A stretch of 64,000 nt of DNA from Cynocephalus volans. Taxonomy: Eukaryota; Chordata; Mammalia; Dermoptera; Cynocephalidae. Numbering within the stretch: the stretch's first letter is position 1; each line of letters begins with the position of its first letter. Of the stretch, positions 46,957 through 59,728 are shown piece by piece. The notes under the pieces were generated by a model, which made no database searches, was not told where the DNA came from, and worked only from the letters and a program-made list of their open reading frames with translations. The stretch lies in the NCBI RefSeq assembly GCF_027409185.1, contig NC_084469.1, positions 30,370,293 to 30,434,292 of the forward strand, in the 5' to 3' direction. The translations under genes and the position numbers were made by a program.

Positions 46957-47665
46957 TTGTTTAAATTTTTACCTTTTTGTTTAAGACTAAGATCATAGAA
47001 AAAATGTTCTCTGACCACAATAATAGAAAGAAACTTAGAAAACTCACTTCAGGGCCGAGCCCGTGGCACACTCGGGAGAGTGCAGCGCTGGGAGCGCAGC
47101 GACGCTCCCGCCGTGGGTTCGGATCCTATATAGGAATGGCCGGTGCACTGAGTGCCGGTCACGGAAAAAGACAAAAAAAAAAAAAAAAAAAAAAAAGAAA
47201 ACTCACTTCATATGTGGAAATTAAACAACAAACAACACTCTCCTAAATAAAGAGTAAAAAGAAAAATCACAGGGAAATTAGAGAGTACCTTGAGATAAAG
47301 ATCAAAGTGCAATATATCAAAATTTATAGGATGCAGGGCTCACGCAGTGCTTAGAGGAAAATTTATACTTGTAAACACCTATGTTAAAAATAAGAAAAAT
47401 CTCAAATCAGTAATGTAAACTTTTACCTTAAGAAAATAGAACAAGCACAGCAAACTAAACCCAAAGCAAATATAAGCTGGGAATAACAAAGATTACAACA
47501 GAAATATATGAAATAGGTCATTTTAAAACAATAGCGAAAATCAGCAAAACCAATAGTTGATTCTTTAAAAAGATCAACAAACTTTGCAAACCTTCATCTA
47601 GACTGACCAAGAAAAAAGAAGACTGAAATTACTAAAATAAATAAAGTAGGGGCATTATTACATTG
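46955..47665 (+). mobile_element. Degenerate L1 ORF2 fragment, split by a CYN SINE
   Basis: GCAGTGCTTAGAGGAAAATT, AAACTAAACCCAAAGCAAAT and CTAGACTGACCAAGAAAAAA appear in ORF2 order. The CYN SINE at 47052 interrupts it. The left limit is approximate. Confidence 0.85.
47052..47195 (+). mobile_element. CYN-type tRNA-derived SINE, short variant, inside an L1
   Basis: A GGGCCGAGCCCGTGGC-type copy with a pure A-tail and a perfect 15-base target-site duplication, AGAAAACTCACTTCA, at 47037-47051 and 47196-47210. It interrupts a plus-strand L1 fragment, so it is younger than that L1. Confidence 0.94.
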
Positions 47666-47667
47666 TC

Positions 47668-47935
47668 ACTATGGCTTTTTGTGGTGATAAGATTTAGTTT
47701 TTTTCATTTGCATTTTTGTTCTACCAGTGGGTTTTGTTCTTTCTTGTGCATTTGTGGCAGTGCTTATTGTTTTTCGGATTCCAGATGCAGGACTTCCTTG
47801 AAGATTTCTTGTAGGGCTGGTTTTGTGGTGGTGAACTCCCACAGTTTTTGTTTGTCTGGAAAATACACTATTTTTTCCCTCATTTCTGGAGGATAGCCAG
47901 CTGTGGCTGTGGTGGTGGCTGTGGTGGGCCACCCA
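47668..47935 (-). mobile_element. L1 ORF2 fragment, reverse strand
   Basis: It reads TTGTAGGGCTGGTTTTGTGG, then TTTTTGTTTGTCTGGAAAAT, the reverse of L1 ORF2. It abuts the plus-strand L1 before it, so this may be an L1 with an inverted 5' end. Confidence 0.75.
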
Positions 47936-50499
47936 CATGGAAGTGGTGTTTTTGGCATGCTCTCTTTGCTTTTGGCTGGGGGGTACTGCTCTTAGCTCCT
48001 GCCTAGGACCCCAGGCATGCTCTGTTGCCTGCTTCTGGGCAGAGGGGGCTGCGGCCCTCGGCTCCTTGCCTAGGACCCTGGGTGTGCTCTCCCGTCTGCC
48101 TGTACATATCCTTTTTTAATGGTTGCATAATCCATAACTTACTTGTACACTTATCTTCTCTCCCATTGCTGGGCATTTAGCTGACCAGTTTTTCTCTTAT
48201 AATTTTTAAAATGGGGCTGAAGCAGTAGGGCAGTGAATTCTGAAGGTGCTTCAGGAGCAGCTCTGGCAACTGACGCCCCCCACCAGGAAGAACAGCCAGA
48301 GCCCACCCTCCCTGCAGGGTCTGCTGACTTGGCAACCACCTGGGTTAGAAACAGGGGAGATGATCTGGAGGCGGCTAGACAAGGAAACCCCAGGGCCAGG
48401 TGGCTGGGAACCTGGGGTGCTGAGGCTGACGAGACCAGACTGTTGGGGGACCCCCTGGGAATGATGGGCACAAGTCTAAACTGCCTTTACTTTCTTAATG
48501 GCTCTGGAAAGCACCAGGCTAACAGGGTCTCAGCCAGAACCTCCTTCTTCCTGTGGGGCTGCCTGCTGGGGCACAGCTCAGGCTGGGACCCTTGATGGCT
48601 GGAGTAGATTAGCCCTTATTCCTTTCTCAGTCTGTGCTCGTGTCTCCTCTTGTTTTTTCACTGGAGCTTTTCTTCTACAAATTTTTCAGTTTGGTTTAAA
48701 TTCTAGGTTTCTCAAGGAAGTTATAACAAGAATCCCCTTTTGCCTAGTTGACTGTCAGTGGAAGAAGTTTCTGGGTAAGAGGAGACCCTGGTCTTCTTGT
48801 GACACTCCCAGGAATGCAGCTACCAGGAGGACCATGGTGCAAGGACCAGTGTCCCAGAGGCCTCTGTCTGATGGTGCAATGCTCGCCCTGACTCTCAGAC
48901 ACGCACATCCAATTCTGTAGAGCAACCCTTCTCTACAAAAACTTTCTGTGCTCCCCAGCCCATGGGAGATTCATTCTTTAAACTTTAAAACAATATAAAA
49001 ACAATCCAAGTTATATACTCCAAACTGCTATCAGCAGTCACCCATGGGGTGGGGTAGTGGATTGGGGAGGTGATAAAAGCAGCCTTTCACTTTTTATTCC
49101 ATATACTTTATATCATTAGAACCTTACAGCAAGCATTTTTATCTCTTACTTTTATAATTTAATTTTAAAAAAATAGGAATGTATGAGGGAGGAAAGATTA
49201 TTCCCTATAATCCATTAGCTGAAGCAATCAATGTGAATATCTGAGAATTTTTCTTCCGGGCTTTTAAAAACGAATTTGGTTTTAACACACAGCAACAGTC
49301 ACTTTAAAATAAAAGGGTTCAACTAAGTGCTCTTTGCATTGCAGCTGGACTTTCCAGAGCTTTTAAGCGGCTGGCCCTTCAGTTTCCCTCAAACCTGGCT
49401 CCTTCAGACATGCCAGCCTCCCCTGATGAAATGACACAAAATGGGACACGTGGGTGGGATGGAGTAGTGTGGTCAGAGGGGCTGGAAGCTCTTAGATGTT
49501 CTCTCTTTGGACTTGGGGGGTGTCCAGGAAAGCTCCCTCCTTCTGTGTTCCTCCAGGGACCACCCCAGAGTTCACTTCTTCCTGACCTTTGCTTTGGATT
49601 CAATTCTTGCTTTTGGCCCTTGCCCTAGAACTGGATGCTTTGGTCGGTCTGGCTCTTGTCTCCAGAGTCTCCTCTCAGCATCCCCCCCGCCCCTGGATCC
49701 CTTTGCTGAAGCCCTGCCCTCCCATTACCCCAGCTGGTCCGGTGAGGAAACTGGATACCTCTGGTACCCACCCACCCCACTTCTCTACTGAAGTCCGGAC
49801 CTTTTCCCACTTGCTAGACCATCCTGAAGGCTTATGGCTGATGTCCATTTGAATGGCAGCGTGGATACTGGAAAGTCCAGATAATGGAATTGAACCTGGA
49901 TCTGAGAATGGGCTGGCATGATTAGCTTTTACCCCTAAAACCAGACCCTGCAGTTCCCCCAAAACTTATCCATCTGTTGGAGTATTTGGGAGGTCCCAGG
50001 GCACAGAGGTCCCAAGCTTGATTCAGTCTGGCTGGCTGACCATTCTAGAGTCTCAGGACATTTACTGCAGAGGGGAACACACAGTTCCAGGCAGGGCCCG
50101 ACTGCCCCCCTAGGGGGAACTAAGCTTGATGAACTCATGTTTTGATCATGGCCCGTGGGAGCTGCTCTTGGGCTGGTTAAATAGGCAGGAGGTAAACACG
50201 CACCCAAGGTGGCTCCCTGCACAGCGGGTTTAATTATAAGCACAACATAGTGACGACAAGACAAAGTGGGGGAAATAGAGGGAAAAAAAATCTCTCACTA
50301 CCCACAGCCTCCACATTTCCCTGCCTGGGAGTGACTTCTCCCTCCAACATGACTTTTCCTAGGGATGCAGATGCTTTTTTTCTTCCTTAATTTCATTCTG
50401 ATTACAAAATTAATACAACAACCCATTGTGGCAAACTTGGAAAATGCAAAACTAGTGTAAAGAAGAAAACAAAAATTTCTACAAATTCCACAGTCCAGC
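47936..50499. other. Intergenic, no gene seen
   Basis: Positions 47980-48110 contain two similar stretches of about 45 bases (CTCCTGCCTAGGACCCCAGG and CTCCTTGCCTAGGACCCTGG), a small local duplication. Otherwise it is unassigned, with AT-rich, probably LINE-derived tracts near 49.1 and 50.4 kb. Confidence 0.5.
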
Positions 50500-50735
50500 C
50501 CCTTTCTTCATGTTAAGCAGCCTTATTTTCATTACAGCACTTGCCACCATCTGAACTCATCTTGTTGATTTGTTTACTTGTTTACTGTCTGTTTCTCCCC
50601 CACAACAATCATAAGTCTTATGAGGTCAGGGCCCTTGTTGGTCTGTACACATTAATGCCCCCAGCCAGGCCAGGGCTTGGTACATAGTAATGTTTTACTG
50701 CATGTTTGATGAATGAATGAACGCAATGAGGTGTA
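50500..50735 (+). mobile_element. L2 3' end
   Basis: AGCACTTGCCACCATCTGAA, CTTATGAGGTCAGGGCCC and a terminal TGAATGAATGAACG fit the L2 3' end. Confidence 0.75.
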
Positions 50736-52254
50736 TGTTTTTACTCCACCGTGATCACCCAGTTCATGCTATTTTATATACTGATTTCTATACCTGAAAT
50801 TAACTATGTTCTTCATGCCGGGTCAGGGAAGGGCTGGGGGAGGGAGTGGGAAAGGTGGCTCTGGGTGAGGCCTAAGGCCAGGGGGGATGGGGAAGGCACA
50901 GATAAGGTGGATCCCATGGAGATGATGTTAGAATCACACATCTACCCAAGTGCACCATTGAGAGGGGCAGAGTGAGGGGAAGGATAGGCTTGTCCCCCAA
51001 CGTTCAGGGAATACATCCTCATAACCTTTTGGGGTCATTTGTACAGAAATTAGAGAGATTCACTGAACTTGCTCAAGATCTCACAGCTGGTCAGCAGTGG
51101 AGTTAGAATAGGAACTGCAGATACGATAATAAAAGCTTCATCTTTTAGAAAAACACCAAATCAGAAATATGGATTACACTATAAGAAGGCTTTTAATTAA
51201 AAAGAAGCTATGAAGCACATCTTGGGGGACCTAAATGTCCGTTTCATTTGGAAACTGTTCTATCAAAGGCCTTGGTCTGTGCTGATGAGAAAATGGATTT
51301 CACAAGAGTGAATTCAACAAAAAGGTTTGGCTAGCTGATTAATTAACTGAGGCAAAGGTCTCATGAAAGTTTAAGATTGGTTTTAATGTAGATTATTCTT
51401 TTGCACCCATGCCATTGATTGCTAAATGTAAGAGTCTGATTTTGATGTTGAATAAATGTGTCTTTTAAAAAAAGTTTAAAATTGGGTGACCTTCCTTCTC
51501 TTTCAACATGGGAAGATATGGAATCTCGTGCTGTCAGATTGGTTTACTAGGAGTATAAGAGCTCACCTTTATACACGAAATGTAAAGCTCTATGTCTGTA
51601 AAACATATTTCAAATAATTGTGAAAACTGTGGTTAAAGCAGGAGATGGTAATAGTTCATCAATTATATAGATTCATCACTTCAGATAAAACTAAATATTG
51701 TAGTTGCCAATTAAAAATAAGGTATCCTACCTCTCTTGGTCTTTGTTCTTTCAAAACTACAAATATCTCAGAGCAGCTTTTGAGATAATTGTTGTGCTCT
51801 GCTGTCTCCACCAGCAAAAGTTTACAAGGGTCACCCAGCAAAAGGCTCTGACAGTCTCTAGTTTAAAAATCCAGTGCAGGACCTTCTGTCCCCCAAAGCA
51901 GGGCTCTTTCCCAGCTGCCTTCTGATGCTGTCAGTCTTCTTTCTGGTCACCTACAGCCGTCAGCACGTACCCAGCCAGAACTCTATCTGGTATGAATTTA
52001 GCTTCACAGGCCAACCGTAATCTTAATTCTCATCTCTGGATTCCTGCTTGTGCTTCTGGGGAGTCTGTTCCTAAAAGTTTCCTCAAGCTCAGTCCTGGCC
52101 CCACTGGTAGCACTGAGTGGTCCATCCACATCAAGGGCACAGTCCTGCCTGCCCAAGGAGCCTTCCTGAGGAACCCTTGCCCCCCAGGCTGTGCTCCCCA
52201 GAGAGCCGTCTGCCTCTGGGTGCCTCCCTTGCTCAGAGGCATCTTTCCAGGGCA
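50736..52254. other. Intergenic, no gene seen
   Basis: A worn MIR-like piece at about 51010-51125 is the only repeat I recognise. No coding sequence. Confidence 0.5.
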
Positions 52255-52366
52255 GATCGCGGGGGAAGCCGATCGCGGGGGAAGCCGATCGCGGGGGAAG
52301 CCGATCGCGGGGGAAGCCGATCGCGGGGGAAACCGATCACGGGGGAAACTGATCACGGGGGAAGCC
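52255..52366. repeat. 16-bp GATCGCGGGGGAAGCC minisatellite, 7 units
   Basis: Seven units of 16 bp start at 52255, 52271, 52287, 52303, 52319, 52335 and 52351. The first four are identical; the last ones decay by CpG loss (GATCGC to GATCAC) and by G to A. The CpG content is unusual for this AT-rich neighbourhood. The unit does not match the other 16-bp array at 7.5 kb. Confidence 0.95.
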
Positions 52367-52724
52367 AAGCACAGGAGGCTCATTCTCAGGAGGATACTTG
52401 GTCCTGCAGGGAAGCAAAACCACATCCCTTGAGCTTTCTCCCTGCTGAAAAGAGGGATTCAATGATGCAGAAATTAAGAAAACCCCCATCTAGGGACATG
52501 GCTGGGCATGTGATTAACAAACAGACATGAAAATGACATCCCATTTACAGATGGCTAATAGTGTAGATGGGCAGAGCACCAATGAATTAAATCCACAGTA
52601 AGTAGTATACTTTCATTTTCACCAAAAATTTCAGTCTCATTCTCAATGCTAATTATCTGGGTGAAAATCACCAGCTACTATGTTCCTCTCTTAGAAGCTC
52701 TGTTTTGCCTTAATAGAGTCACAT

Positions 52725-52930
52725 TCAACTAACATTTATTGAACATCTACTATGGTCTATATACTTTCCCATACACCTCATTTGACCCTCTAACTGGCCA
52801 GCCATCACGACAACCTATTTTAAATAGGGATTAGTCTCGCCACTTTTTACAGATGAGAAAACAAAGATTTACAAATGTTGAAGTTATTATCTAAGAGTAC
52901 ACAGCTATGACCACTGGAGAATAAAAAGTG
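52725..52930 (-). mobile_element. MIR SINE
   Basis: CATTTATTGAACATCTACTA, then CAGATGAGAAAACAAAGA and GTACACAGCTATGACC. Confidence 0.8.
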
Positions 52931-52991
52931 GCAACTTTGCCTTCTATCCTGACAGCAAAGAATCTTTCCCAAATCAGCGTTAAGCCCACAG

Positions 52992-53751
52992 ATTTTTTTC
53001 TACTCCTTTAGTAAAAAAAAAAATTAGTTGTGGTAAAATACATATAACACAAAATTTACCATCTTAACAGTTTTTAAGTGTACAGTTCAGTAGTGTTAAG
53101 TGCATTCACACTGTCATGCAACTATCACCATCTCTCCTACAAGTCTTTTCCTCTTGAAAAACTGAAACCCCACACCCACTGAACAGTCATTCCCCCTTCT
53201 CTCCCCCCCATGCCCCTGGCAGCCACCATCCTGCTTTCCATCGCTATGGCTTTGACTACTCTGGGTACCTCATGTGAGTGGAGTCACACACTGTCTGTCG
53301 TTTTGTGTCTGGTTTCTTTCACTTAGCATAATGTCCTCAGGGTTCATCCGTATTTTAGCATGTGTCAGGATTTCCTTCCTTTTTAAGACTGAATATTCCA
53401 TTACATATACACACGCCACATTTTGTCTGTTCATTCATCTGTTGATGGACATTTGGGTTGCTTCCACCTTTTGGCTCCTGTGAATAAGGCTGCTACAATC
53501 ATGGGTATACAAATCTCTCTTCGAGACCCTGCTTTTGACTCTTTTGGGTATATACCCAGAAGTGGAATTGTTGAATCATACGGTAAGGCTACTTTTAATT
53601 TTCTGAGGAACCACCATACCATTTCCCATAGCGGCTGCACCATTTTATATTCCAACCAACAGTGCATCAGGGTTCCGATTTCTCCACGTTCTCACCAGCA
53701 CTTTTTATTTTGTTTTGTTGACAGTGTAGACATCCTAATGAGTGTAAGGTG
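52992..53751 (-). mobile_element. 5'-truncated L1 (end of ORF2 plus 3' UTR)
   Basis: The reverse strand carries an ORF2 C-terminal relic (53431-53667: [19 protein letters not shown]). The left part resembles the old L1M 3' UTR. The flanks TAAGCCCACAG (52981) and TAAACCCACAG (53752) form an 11-base target-site duplication with one mismatch. Confidence 0.88.
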
Positions 53752-53889
53752 TAAACCCACAGTTTTATATCCTGATCAATGTCCCCAGTGACAGGGAGGA
53801 TAGAAAGAGAATGGGCATATGGACACAGATCAGACAGACATCAGGATCTGCCAGTAAATGGCCTAAATAAATGGAGGGAGGGAAATACC

Positions 53890-55127
53890 CTGTACACAGA
53901 TTAGAAGATTCAATATTGTAAACATGTTAATTCTCTTCCAATTGATCCATATATTCAGTGTAATCCCAACCAAAATCCAGCACGTTTTTCTTGGAAGCTG
54001 ACTAACTGATTCTGCAATTTATATAAAAATGTGAAGGAACAAGAACAGCCAAGACAACTTTGAGTAAGAACAAATCTGCGAGACCTATACTACCGGATAT
54101 CAGGACTTATTATAAAATTATGGTAATTAAGATAGAGTGGTATTGACTCAGGGTAGAAAACAGACTAATGGAAAAGAATGAAGCATCCAGAAAAAGACTC
54201 ACACGTACAGAGTTGCTTGATTCATAACCAAATTGACACTCCAGGGCAGTGAGGAAGGGATGGATTTTTCAAATGGTGCCCAATCACCTGCATATCCACA
54301 TGGAAAAATGAATCTTGACCCCTGGCTCAAATCACACATGGAAATCAATTGTAAAATGATTATAGTCCTAAACTGAAAAGCAAAACAATACAGCTTCTAG
54401 AAGAAAACATTGGAGAATATCTTCATGGCCTTCGGGGTAGGCAAAGATTCCTTAACAGGATACAAAAACACTAACCATTAAGGAAAAAAAAAAACGGATA
54501 AATTGGATTACATCAAAATGAAGAACTTCTACTAATCAGAACCACCATTAAGAAAGTAAAAAAGACAAGCCACAGAATGGGAGGGTATATTTGCAATGTA
54601 TTTATCTAACAAAGGAAAAATTAATTGGAAAAGACAGATAATCCAATTAATAAATATGCAAAAAGTTTAAGGAGCATTTCATAAAAAAGGATATCCTAAT
54701 AGCTAATAAGCATATAAAAATGCTCAACCTCATTAGTCATCAGGGAAATGCAAATTCAGACTGGCAACATCACGTGTTGGTGAGGATGTGAAGGAACTGG
54801 AATATTCCTACATTGCTGGTGGGAATGGAAATTGGTACAATCACTCTGGCAAACTGTTTGACAGTATATCCTAAAACTGAGTATGCACATAACCTATAAC
54901 CCAACAATTCTACTCCTTGGTATATATAACCAACAGAGAAGTATACATATGTGTCCCAAAACCCACGTTCAAGAATGTTCAGAGCATCGAATCCCCATAC
55001 TGGTCAGCCGCCCAAAGAAAAAAAGAACATGACTTGTAACAGTTCCAAACTAAAAATAAAAGCTATCCATCTATAATAGGATGTCTAAATAGAATGTGGA
55101 TATTCATACAATGTAATATACTATAGA
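53890..55127 (+). mobile_element. Degenerate L1 ORF2 fragment
   Basis: A plus-strand old L1: words such as TTGGATTACATCAAAATGAAG, CAACCTCATTAGTCATCAGG and TACATTGCTGGTGGGAATG follow the order of ORF2. It has many stops and ends against a MER5-type repeat at 55131. Confidence 0.9.
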
Positions 55128-55130
55128 GCA

Positions 55131-55212
55131 GTGGTTCTCAAACTTTAGTGCACCTCAGAATCACCTGGAGGCTTGTTAAACTACTGGTGTGTGGGCTCCA
55201 CCTTGCCTGTCC
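55131..55212 (+). mobile_element. MER5A-type repeat fragment
   Basis: GCAGTGGTTCTCAAACTTTA, then GAATCACCTGGAGGCTTG: a clear MER5A left end. Confidence 0.8.
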
Positions 55213-55424
55213 ACACAGAATGTCTCACATTTTTCCTCTTAGCTGCCCCATCATAGTTGAAGATGTCTACTGATCACCTCTCCAGTGTTCTTTCCTCCCC
55301 CACGTCAGCAAGAGAGGGGACTAAGGAGGCATGAGAGGCCTGGTTTCTGACCATTAGTACAAACAAAAATCTCTCTTATACCAGGTCAGCCCCACTGACT
55401 TTGTTAATATACTAAGCATTAACC

Positions 55425-55605
55425 TCACATAATCCTGACAACATAAATAGAGCATAATTATGGCAGCCACCTTTATCACCATTTTATAGAGAAGGAATGG
55501 ACCATTAGCTGGATTAACTGTATAGTCACGCTGCTTGGCAAAACTAGAGATGAGATTCAGACCCACGTCTCTGGGTCTGATGCTCCCTCCTCCATAGCTG
55601 GCTGC
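55425..55605 (-). mobile_element. MIR SINE
   Basis: ACCTCACATAATCCTGACAAC, CATTTTATAGAGAAGGAATG and GATTCAGACCCACGTC. Confidence 0.75.
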
Positions 55606-56351
55606 CTCCCCACAATGCCAGGCATGCTCATCCCCTTTCTCAACCAATCCAGGTGCTACCAAGCTCCAGGTTCAAGGTGAGGCCCCCTTTCTCCGGGAAG
55701 CAAATACTGCCACCCAAAGCAAGATGCTTTTTGCCTGATGTGAACACAGTATTGTTTACTAAATAATGTGCTTCTGGGCATTAAAAGCTCAGCCCTGAAA
55801 GAGCTCCTTTACGCAGTGTCTGCTGTTTCTGTGGCTAATTGGCTGTCTGGGGAGGTGGACGAGATGAAGTAAAATGCTGATCTTTCAGTCTAATCACTTG
55901 GTGAGAGCTGGGATACCCTGTTCCTCCATGCATCAGCATTTTTTTTCCCTCCAAGCCCTTTAACATTCACTTAAACAACTGAGGCACAAGCAATAATAAA
56001 ATTGTATTTTTTATGTTACAAGAAAGTTTTGTATGATATATGCTTGGTATACCAACTTTCTCAATCTCTTCTGCAATAACATTTCATTAACACTCTGGTC
56101 CAAAGGGTGATTTAACAAGGTCAGAAAGGCAGGCACGAAGATGGTAAAAATATCAAACTTACTAAGGAGTAAGGGGAACCAAACATTTACTCCCTGCCTA
56201 CTACACGTATCAGCAGTTTTGAAACAGTTTCTTATGACTTTGCATGAGCCAGGTGGGAAGAGGGGACTCTCTGAGAGCAGCTTGTGGCCTGAAAATATTC
56301 AGCGCCAAAGGCAGCAACCCAAGCCCTGCCAGAGGCTAAAAAGCCATAAAG

Positions 56352-56540
56352 CACAGGTTTTCAACACTGGCTGCAGGTTGAAATAACCTAGAGTTTTTAA
56401 AAAAAATATCCCTATGTCTGGGCTCCACCCTAGTCTAATTGGATCAAAACCTCTGGGAGTAGATGCCGGCATTGTTGTTGTTTTTTAAACTCCACTTCTG
56501 CAGGTGATTCTAATATTGAGAAGGATTGTAGTAATGAATC
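56352..56540 (+). mobile_element. MER5A-type repeat
   Basis: GGTTTTCAACACTGGCTGCA, GGGCTCCACCCTAGTCTAAT and CAGGTGATTCTAATATTGAG in MER5A order. Confidence 0.7.
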
Positions 56541-58299
56541 AACAAACAGGAGGTGGAGTGTTCCAAAGAACAGGTGATACTGGGGGACCATGAGACTGAG
56601 TTTAAAAGCAACCTCGTGGCGGACATTTAGTTCTGGCCCCCTCCACCCTGCTTCCATGAAAACTATTCCTGGCCCTCTCTAAATGGGTGAGTGTGACTCT
56701 CTGCACTCTGGGGTCATCCTCCTTGGCCTCCCTTTTAAACAGAAACATATGTCCACAAATTCAAGAAACAGCATACACATTCCTCTTGGCAAACTGGAGA
56801 GCTCAACTGGGTTCAATTCACAAAATAAACACACACCCAGAAAGAAACGAGGAGGCTGCAGACAACAGCAAGTCTGGGAGTTGGCAGAACATGTCCTGCT
56901 TTCAGGATTTTTAAAAAGAAAAATCAAGTGTTGCTTAGTTTTTATAATGGGATAAAAATTGGAAACCACTTTATAGTTAAAAAACAGGGTGCTGGTTATA
57001 TTTGAACAATTAATTGGGTGGGGTGTGCATCTGCATAATAAAATTCAATGCTGGCATTGCAAAGCATGCTGCATATGAAAATTTAATAACATGAGAAGCT
57101 GTATGTACATGCGGTATTAGATGACAAAATCTGGTCATAGACAGTATGTACTATATGACTCCAATTTTGTAAAAAAAAAAAGTGTGCAGGTGTTTAGACA
57201 TTTAAAACAAAAAAAAGTTGGGGAAACATAATTTTCCTTGTATTTTTCTATTTGATCCATATTTTCTACAATAAATACATATTAATATTGTCTGGAAAAA
57301 ATGTAGTTAAAAAAAGCTTAGATGCTGAATCAGTGGATTGATCCATAAAAATATGTCATTTTCAACAGAGGACTTGCGGGAGTTTTAGGATGAAATAAAA
57401 TTTCATACTATAATCAGACATTCGAATAATGACAATATAGATTCTTCCCTGGGATAAAGAACTTCTTTAGGGCAAATGTCCATATTTCCTTGGAGTTAAA
57501 TATTAATCTGATAGAATTCAGCCTAGGAGATGAATTTTAGTTTCTCTGAAACTTTTATGAACTAATTAATGCATTAGATCAAAGAGCAGGACCAGAACAG
57601 AGTCAAAAAGAAGTCTTAGGAGATAAAGCATTTCTTGTTAATTCTCCCTTGCTTTCTTAAAAAGGTCATGAATCTGGATGAGGCATTTATCTACCTAAGG
57701 TCTACAACACAAACCTACAAACCTACATCATGTGCCAGGTGGGAAGCAGTACTGGAAATAGAAAGTGGGCTGTGAAAGGGAAATTGACAAAACCTTTGAT
57801 CAGAGACAAGCTGGGAGAACCACTCTTGGGTTTTCTTTGCATAGGTCACCTTCGTGAAATTAAAAAGCTGAAACAGTATTCACTTAAATATAAATACCAA
57901 GTACTGTTTGATGAGGTCTCAGAGGAGTCATGGTCCAGATGTCATCATGGCCAGCCGTCCAACACCATAAATGATTGAATATGATATATAAAATGCTCAC
58001 ATTTCCATTAATGGCTCAGTGTTCCAATTGCCTACCAGTGTGGAGTTTCTGAAGTGCTCTTGGCTAAACAGGACATCTCCATCCATCCATTAAGAAACAT
58101 GCTTTCAATACTAACATTTTCAAAGTAGCCTATTTCTCTTTCTAAAAAATATAATTTAAATGATTAAAAAATACAGTCTATGAAGAGTGAAAAATTAAGA
58201 GTCCTCCCCATCTGTGAGCTCCGGTCAGCTCATTTCCCGCCCCCCCCCAGGCAACTGCTTGTACCATTTTCTTCAATATCTTTCCTAATATTCTACATA
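56541..58299. other. Intergenic AT-rich DNA, no gene seen
   Basis: It has A-runs near 57170 and LINE-like AT-rich sequence, but nothing I can assign firmly. Confidence 0.5.
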
Positions 58300-59030
58300 T
58301 AAAACAACCTATGAAAAATGGACACAATACTCAAACAGATATTTCACTAGAAAAGATATACGAAAAATAAACATGTGAAAAGATGCTCAACACCATTAGT
58401 TATTAGGGAAATGTAAATGAAAACCACAATGAGATATCACTACATGTCTAACAGACTGGCTAAAAATAAAGACATCCCAAATGTTGGTGAGGATGTTGAT
58501 GAACTGGAACTCTCTTACACTCAATTATAAAATGGCGCCCTTTGAAAACAGCTTGGCAGTTTCTTAAAAAGTTGAACATACACTTGCCATATAATCTAGT
58601 TATTATTCTTGTAGGTATTTATCAAAGAAAAAAGGAAACATATGTCCATACACAGACACATATATGAATGCCCATAGCAGTTTTATTTGTAATGGCCCCA
58701 AACTGGAAAGAACTCGAAAGACCAACAACAGATAAGTGGATGAGCAAATTGTGGTACATTCATACAATGGAATACTATTCAGCAATAAAAAAGAATAGAC
58801 CATTGGTACACACAATAGCATGGATGAACCTCAAAATGCTTACATTGAGTGAAAAAAGCCAAATCACGCCCCTCAACAGTCCGTATTGTATAATTTCATT
58901 CATGTAAAACTCTAGAAAACACAAACCAATCTATAGTGACAGAAAACAGAGTGGTGGTTGCTTGGGGATGAGGGGGTAGGGAGGGGCTGGAGGGAGGGAT
59001 TTCAAAGGGGCACAAGATAACTTTTGGGGG
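58300..59030 (+). mobile_element. L1 3' portion, left of the nested LTR
   Basis: An old L1 ORF2 end: GATGCTCAACACCATTAG, then a frame with WKELERPTTDKWMSKLWYIH and YSAIKKN (58668-58907), then the 3' UTR. It is interrupted by LTR copy 2 and resumes at 59606. Not functional. Confidence 0.92.
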
Positions 59031-59605
59031 TGTTGGGAAAGTAAACGAAAATGGTCAGGGACCTTCAGATGTTCAGAGTCTTGCCAAGCATTTGATGTAA
59101 ATATGCACATGTGCCCAGGTGGTCCTTGGTTACTGTCTAATGTAATTGCACATGTGCACCCAGGTGTCCTGGGTTATGGACTTAAGTATAAAGTACCAGC
59201 TGCTCTGATCCACAGGGATCCCCCTGCCCCCAGGATGCCCCCAGGGGGACCATGGGTAGGCTGTTACTGTTGCTGCAAGCTGCTGTTGCTAGTGCCCCTG
59301 GGATGCCCCAAGAAGGCTGCCACAGCTGCTGCCGCTGGATCTGCTGTAAGCTGCTGCTGCTAAGGACTGAGCTTGTGTCATCTCCCAATGGCTCCCGGGA
59401 TATTTCCCAATTACCTAGAGTGGACCTGCGTGTGAGGGGTCTGGCGACCCAGCCTGGCATGTGAGGAGTCTTTGACCCAGTCTGTACAATGGGTTTGAAA
59501 GGTCTGTGGGTCCTAACCCCTAACCCAGACAATACAAATGGAAACTTATATAACTAAAATAATGAAACGTTTTGGCTTTAGCGTAGCTATTGCTATAATC
59601 TGGCA
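59031..59605 (+). mobile_element. Solo LTR, copy 2, nested in an L1
   Basis: TGTTGGGAAAGTA to AATCTGGCA, flanked by GGGGG (59026) and GCGGG (59606). It cuts an L1 3' end between CTTTTGGGGG and TGATGGATA, which read as one continuous L1 sequence once the LTR is removed. It has a TATA-like TTAAGTATAAAG at about 59182. The homology to copy 1 includes the AT-rich 3' part (ATGGAAAC...TTTTGGCTTTAG). Confidence 0.85.
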
Positions 59606-59728
59606 GCGGGTGATGGATATACTCACTACCTTGATTATGGTGATGGTTTCTTAGGTATAATTGTTCATTTAAAGTATATGGAGTTTACTGTATGTTAATT
59701 ATACCTCAATAAAGCTGTTTTTTACAAA
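59606..59728 (+). mobile_element. L1 3' terminus, right of the nested LTR
   Basis: It continues the L1 from 59030 (TGATGGATATACTC...TTATACCTCAATAAAGC) to its own AATAAA at about 59708, followed by a GT run. Confidence 0.9.

Noticed and set aside
47052-47195. tRNA gene (tRNA-Ile-like)
   Set aside because: The sequence is a SINE with an A-tail and target-site duplications; the cloverleaf is broken. The same applies to the copies at 28127, 36011 and 60301.
52255-52366. CRISPR-like array
   Set aside because: The units are contiguous with no spacers, and the DNA is mammalian.
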